Assembly: GCA_963402885.1 (NCBI GenBank)
Contig: OY727093.1
Coordinates: forward strand, 6,645,501-6,709,500
Length of the DNA stretch: 64,000 bases
Source of the DNA: Antedon bifida
Taxonomy: Eukaryota; Echinodermata; Crinoidea; Comatulida; Antedonidae
Reading direction: 5' to 3'
In this document: one piece after another, positions 59,846 through 64,000 of the stretch
How the letters are laid out: every line of letters begins with the position of its first letter
How positions within the stretch are numbered: the first letter of the stretch is position 1
Translations under genes and position numbers: made by a program
The notes under the pieces: model-generated
The model's input: only the letters and a program-made list of their open reading frames with translations
What the model was told of the DNA's origin: nothing
Database searches by the model: none

Positions 59846-60481
59846 TGTACTATATGTACTAAACTCTAAAAATATTACTAGAATAACATCAGTAACTGTC
59901 AATGAGAAGAACCTATTTCTTTTATTGCCAAAATATGTTTACAAATTGAATATATTTGGTAAGTATTCATATCAGTTATATTTAATCATGTTGGTTTAAT
60001 TTTGATGTTCTTCCAATTGCAAATTTACAAACATGAAATTCATGAATAATACAAATACAATGTATTGTACAACAAAAAAGAAGTACAGTAGTTGTAATTA
60101 TCCCTACAACCTCATGACATTTATTCCCTCCATTTAATTTTATCACTACATATTTCTCATAAATCTGAAACAATTTACTTGGATGACTCATTTCAAAGAA
60201 TAAGCATAATTTTTCAATGTTATTAATGAACAACAGAATGGAAACTTCAGTTTTGGTCGATGTATTAAGATTTTTTTTTTTCCTTTACTAACTGTTTCAG
60301 TTACGTCACATTTTAATGTGTGATATTGCATCTTTTGACCATTTAATCCTTCATCTTGGTTTTATCAATATACAGTAACCAAACTTTCTTACCAAATCAT
60401 TTTCATTTGATAAAATAAGTTTATTATATAATTTATTTAGAAAGAAACTTTGTATATTCAGATTTGAGCTGGGTTGTGAAT

Positions 60482-60638
60482 CAGTGGCGTAACGGCTATG
60501 AGCGCTCACTGGCTAAAGCCAGGGACCCCAGAGCTCAAGGGGCCCCAGAGCATGAGCAGTCCAATGCAACTACTCAGTTTTGGAGGACCCCCTTAGAAGT
60601 GCTAAACCAAGGCCTTTGCCCTGTGCGTTACGCCACTG
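60482..60638. mobile_element. hAT-type MITE with perfect 8-bp target duplication
   Basis: CAGTGGCGTAACGG at the left is mirrored by GCGTTACGCCACTG at the right. TTGTGAAT flanks both sides exactly (60474-60481 and 60639-60646). The 8-bp duplication and CAGTGGCG ends indicate the hAT superfamily. It is related to the decayed copy at 22369-22497. Confidence 0.9.
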
Positions 60639-61711
60639 TTGTGAATGCTATTAGAGGTGACTTAAGCAGCATACAGAGATAATTTTAAAGATTTGCATGT
60701 TTACAGAATAATTACATTATTGTAACGAATTAATTTTTTTTAATGGTGTATAATTTTTGTGCAGACTTTATAGTTATTAGCGGATGATAAAATCATCAAC
60801 CGACAATGCGATATAGTTGGGGTTTAAATGGTAAAATGAACATTTTTTTATGTAAAATATTTATTTTATTTCCCCCATTAAAAGTTTTGAATCGTGCAAA
60901 CTTACCACCAACCACAAAATATTTTTTTAGTATAAAAATTACATTTTATGTTATACTGAGTATTACGATACCGTCTTTATTTTCAAATCATAAATAAATA
61001 TTAGTATTGTATCTAATATATCTGCAAGAAAAAAAAGGTGCAAAATATTTTAAATCAAACAAAATACTATATTATTTATGTATTATAAACATAAATTTGA
61101 ATAAATTGAAGTTGGTGTACTAAGGTTGTTTGGACTAAAATGGTTGGATCCTTTTGCGCAAAAATCATGCTAGAATGTGCAGTACATGTTTTAAGATTCT
61201 ATGCATATAAACTATGAACTAAAATTGTCTTATACAGTACATCCGGCTTAAACATTTTGTTTGTTTGCCATCAAAAATCAAAATTTTTTTTAATTCTTCC
61301 ACTTAAAAAAGATTGTAATAGTTCCTACTAAAGGAAATGACTACATTGGCTTTTATTGAGCGTTTTTTCCATGTGCTGATTCAAATCCATATTTTCCATT
61401 ATTGTTAAAAACTTTTCTGCTAAATTGATGGCAAACAAACGTTGCGTTTTAGGCCTACTATAAAATATATATATAATTGTTCTATCAACCTAGCTTTCAG
61501 ATTATTCCAGTTGTTTAAACAAATATTCTGTGTGATGATGATGCTAATTATGTATTCAAATTAATGCATCTAATTTAAATATTGATTTTTCAAAATGTGT
61601 ATTTCATGTTCTTAGTCATACAAGGTGATAGGAAATTGCCTACATTCTTTGGTTGCTATGACAACCAATGTTGTTGGGTGACTGATTGCCTGGTGATAAA
61701 GAAATTGTGAG

Positions 61712-62005
61712 TACTGTATATCCTCGGGTATAATCCCAGCTCTGGACTAATCCCACCCCCGGTATAATCCCACCCCCTACTTTATGTATGATTTCATAAA
61801 CAGGCATATCTCCGGGTATAGTCCCAGTATTGACTTTTGGTCTGGATGTAGGCCTCTCTTTAGCCAGTTCAGATATGTTTTTACAAGATATGAATACATT
61901 TTTTTTCCCTGACCCACGGTTTCCCTGGGTATAGTCCCATCCCCTAGCCGGTCGGCCCAATTTCGTGTTCTGGTGGGGTGGGATTATACCAGAGGATATA
62001 AGGTA
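61712..62005. mobile_element. 294-bp MITE with long TATATCCTCGGGTATAATCC ends
   Basis: Left TATATCCTCGGGTATAATCC and right GGATTATACCAGAGGATATA are near-perfect complements. The GGTATAATCCCACCCC motif is repeated internally (GGGTATAGTCCCA twice). Superfamily not determined. Confidence 0.8.
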
Positions 62006-63172
62006 GTTTGTAATGTTTATACTAAAAAGGCTTGTATAGCATGTACTGTATCTGATTGGGTGTGACTTTTTAAAGCCATGAGGAAAAGAAAGACATTACA
62101 GATTGTATTCTTGTTGGGAAATCAGTCCATCACATATTCCCTCATATCATTAATTTACTCTTATGAAAGACACATTTTAACACGCACGTTCAAAAGCTGA
62201 TGATAATTGTTACGGCTTTTGTATGTGCGCATTTAAATGCGGTTAATAATTGGTCCACTTTTCGTCTCATAATGTCACTGATGCTCTAGTTGTAAGTGCG
62301 ATTAATTTTATTCAATTTATTATGTAGAAGTGAGAGTCTATAATGGGCTCACCTCTGCCTTTCTGACTACACCAATAAAATTTAGAGTAACCAAGTATAA
62401 AATACTGTCAATGTGTCTCATTTAACTTGTTTTTATAGTACTTGTATTCTGCGATTATGAATATTTTTAGTAGTTCAGCAGTGGAATGCCCAGGTAAGTA
62501 ATTTCGCTGAATGGATAATGGAGAGAAAATGCGAAGAATTAAAAAATCTTGATGGTGGACGTCAAATCAACTGAGAATGTAGTCACAGTAGGTATGGTAT
62601 TATGAAAATGTCCGATTTTGAACATAATCAACTGATGAGATCACTTTACGTAAACAAAAAAACAGTTGGATTTATTTCAAAAGTGAGGGTGAGTTACGGA
62701 TGTGGTAAGGGGAAATTAGTTCCATAATTGGGGTTCAAGGACGGAAAACGAACTGCCACCAGTCCGCAGCCTGGTTTTCATAAGTAACCTAATATTCAGA
62801 CCAATTTTTCAATTATCTGTATTTAAAATAGTGTATTTTATAAAGTATACATGGATTTATATTTTATTCTATAATGTAACCTAGTGAATTTCATTCATTT
62901 GTATATTTGTAATTATGTTGTAATTATGGTGGTCAACAATTAATTTCACCGGAATTATCTTACAAAATGCGCCCCAAAAGTTTTTAATAATTTGATTGGT
63001 TGTTTAGTTATGCATATAATTAATAAACACTGTGTAGACTCGCATTCCTTCTCGTCCCGGATCATCGCCTAAAAATAGTCATGACTTTGTCTGCGCATGT
63101 GCATTGAAAAGGACAACAATAACAACAGCACATGGTGTGTGTGGCGTTAAGTTTCTTTGCACAAACATTAAA

Positions 63173-63967
63173 ATGGCCAAGAATCCCGTCCCCAAATCTT
63201 ATGATTTTCTTTTTAAATGTGTGGTTATTGGAGACTATAGTGTTGGGAAGACTTCAATAGTAATGAGGTTTACAGATGATACTTTTGATACGTTTCCAGC
63301 TACTATAGGTAAGAGTATGTAGACTAGCTAGCTAACTAAGAATTTTGTAGTACTAGTTAGGCCTAGGCAGTTTAGTTTGGCCTTAATGAAGAAAACACAC
63401 CAACCACCCTTTTCCACAGTAGTCTACTCTGGGCAGAATGTACCATTCAGCATGCAGCTAGGCCTATCCTCTACTGTAGTTTAAATGGTTTAGAGGAGTA
63501 GGGCCAGGTTGCTAAGACTGAAGCCAGCAGGGATTAACCTCAAACTTTCAAATGGAATGAGGCCTACACCCCACATAACACTGTTCAATTAATTATTACA
63601 TTGCGCATTAATTAACATTTTTACTTTGTGCAGGAGTTGATTTCAAGCTTAGGACAATAGAATTAGATGGAAAGAAAATCAAATTACAAATTTGGTAAGT
63701 TATGGTAGGCTTATGGGTATGGTAGGCCTACAATCAGTAATTGAAAATTGAGATTGGATTTAATTGAAGATCGATTCAATTTATCTGCTTTTTAGGGATT
63801 TACGAATGTCTGGAACCCGCTGCAAGAGTGTTTCACTTGTTTATTACAGAGGTACAGGGGTAATTTAAATTTATTTATTTGCTAAATGCTCTGTTTATTT
63901 TAGGGATACACCTGCAGGAGAAAGAAGAAGAACTTACGTTCTTCCATCACATTACAGAGGAACAAAG
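63173..63967 (+). CDS. Divergent Rab8-like GTPase with alternative switch II exons (5' part)
   Basis: Exon 1 (63173-63308) starts MAKNPVPKSYDFLFKCVVIG and has an altered but motif-complete P-loop, GDYSVGKTS (20-28; Rab consensus GDSGVGKTS). It ends PATIG in phase 1. Exon 2 (63634-63694) encodes [19 protein letters not shown] and differs from Rab8 exon 2 at only 3 of 61 bases. It can splice to either of two 64-nt exons, 63796-63859 or 63904-63967, both in the switch II position. Later exons lie off the right edge, so G4/G5 and the C-terminus are unseen. Open frames and good splice signals argue against a plain pseudogene. Upstream in-frame TTG was not taken as start. Function unknown; presumably a membrane-traffic GTPase or a Rab-like effector trap. 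Confidence 0.8.
63321..63500. other. CTAG/AGGCCTAG cluster in intron 1 of the divergent Rab gene
   Basis: GACTAGCTAGCTAACTAAG, GTAGTACTAGTTAGGCCTAG and GCAGCTAGGCCTATCC lie 10-190 bp after exon 1, as in other first introns. Confidence 0.55.
63796..63859 (+). CDS. Switch II exon variant a
   Basis: After acceptor TTTTTAG it completes Trp and encodes DLRMSGTRCKSVSLVYYRGT then G, with donor GTAAT. Aligned from the shared YYRG backward, the Rab Gln67 position is Gly and the Thr72 position is Ser. DTAGQ is not preserved (DLRMSG). It is 21 residues after the Trp, against 20 in Rab8. Confidence 0.75.
63904..63967 (+). CDS. Switch II exon variant b
   Basis: After acceptor ATTTTAG it completes Trp and encodes DTPAGERRRTYVLPSHYRGT then K, with donor GTAAT. 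Aligned from HYRG backward, Gln67 is Glu and Thr72 is Tyr. Length and phase equal variant a, and only 44 nt separate the two exons. Confidence 0.75.
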
Positions 63968-64000
63968 GTAATTGAATAAATTGCTATTTTAAATTAGCCA

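Larger units (their letters stand above)
59846..63172. other. Intergenic DNA between Rab8 and the divergent Rab gene
   Basis: No exon was recognised. It contains two structurally complete MITEs (60482-60638 and 61712-62005) and otherwise AT-rich sequence. Its right end must carry the promoter of the Rab gene starting at 63173. Confidence 0.5.

Noticed and set aside
61640-61960. 106-residue minus-strand open frame
   Set aside because: It lies almost wholly inside the 294-bp MITE with repeated GGTATAATCCC motifs; the apparent protein repeats come from those.
62461-62495. Short coding first exon (MNIFSSSAVECP) before a good donor
   Set aside because: A single ATG and GTAAGT with no homology; chance is likely. 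It could be a 5' exon of the divergent Rab gene, but phase and distance do not support it.
63796-63967. Both switch II exons included together
   Set aside because: The 44-nt gap is too short for a normal intron and joint inclusion shifts the reading frame.

Overview
This window is nuclear DNA from an intron-rich, AT-rich invertebrate animal. Every multi-exon gene has GT-AG introns, and its exons join in frame. The complete i-type (destabilase) lysozyme argues against a vertebrate. The other genes, a tRNA-derived SINE and many terminal-inverted-repeat MITEs fit a marine deuterostome such as an echinoderm. I could not identify the species from sequence alone. Exon models below were built by hand from splice signals, reading frame and remembered family sequences; none has transcript support here.

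Layout, left to right. A GPATCH4-like G-patch gene (minus, 3' end off the left edge). A LYSM domain gene of the LYSMD1/2 type (minus) sharing a 363-bp head-to-head promoter with TFIIA gamma (GTF2A2, plus). A SNAPC5-like gene (minus), whose 3' end converges on GTF2A2. A complete i-type lysozyme (minus). LSM7 (minus) head to head with an SPPL2 intramembrane protease (plus, 14 exons). About 6 kb of repeats. A CDC42 small effector gene (CDC42SE, minus) with two candidate first exons. About 9 kb of gene-poor DNA with a decayed LINE. Finally a Rab cluster on the plus strand: a lone Rab first exon, a complete Rab8 gene, and the 5' half of a divergent Rab8-like gene that runs off the right edge.

The Rab cluster is the most unusual part. 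The last gene carries two consecutive 64-nt exons, only 44 nt apart. Both encode a switch II segment in the same phase but with very different residues, and both have lost the catalytic glutamine. This looks like mutually exclusive splicing of a GTPase switch. The upstream lone first exon (P-loop plus start of switch I) has the right phase to splice into the Rab8 body. The window may therefore hold a Rab locus that diversifies its GTPase core by exon choice.

Other themes. Three near-identical copies of a 1.6-kb modular repeat lie in introns of two genes. A 120-165 bp MITE family is scattered through the window, once nested with another MITE. Clusters of CTAG/AGGCCTAG motifs follow the first exon of most genes. 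From memory of human gene positions, the gene set maps to human 1q21-23, 15q21-22 and 19p13, suggesting an unduplicated ancestral linkage block; LSM7-SPPL2B are head-to-head neighbours in human as well.
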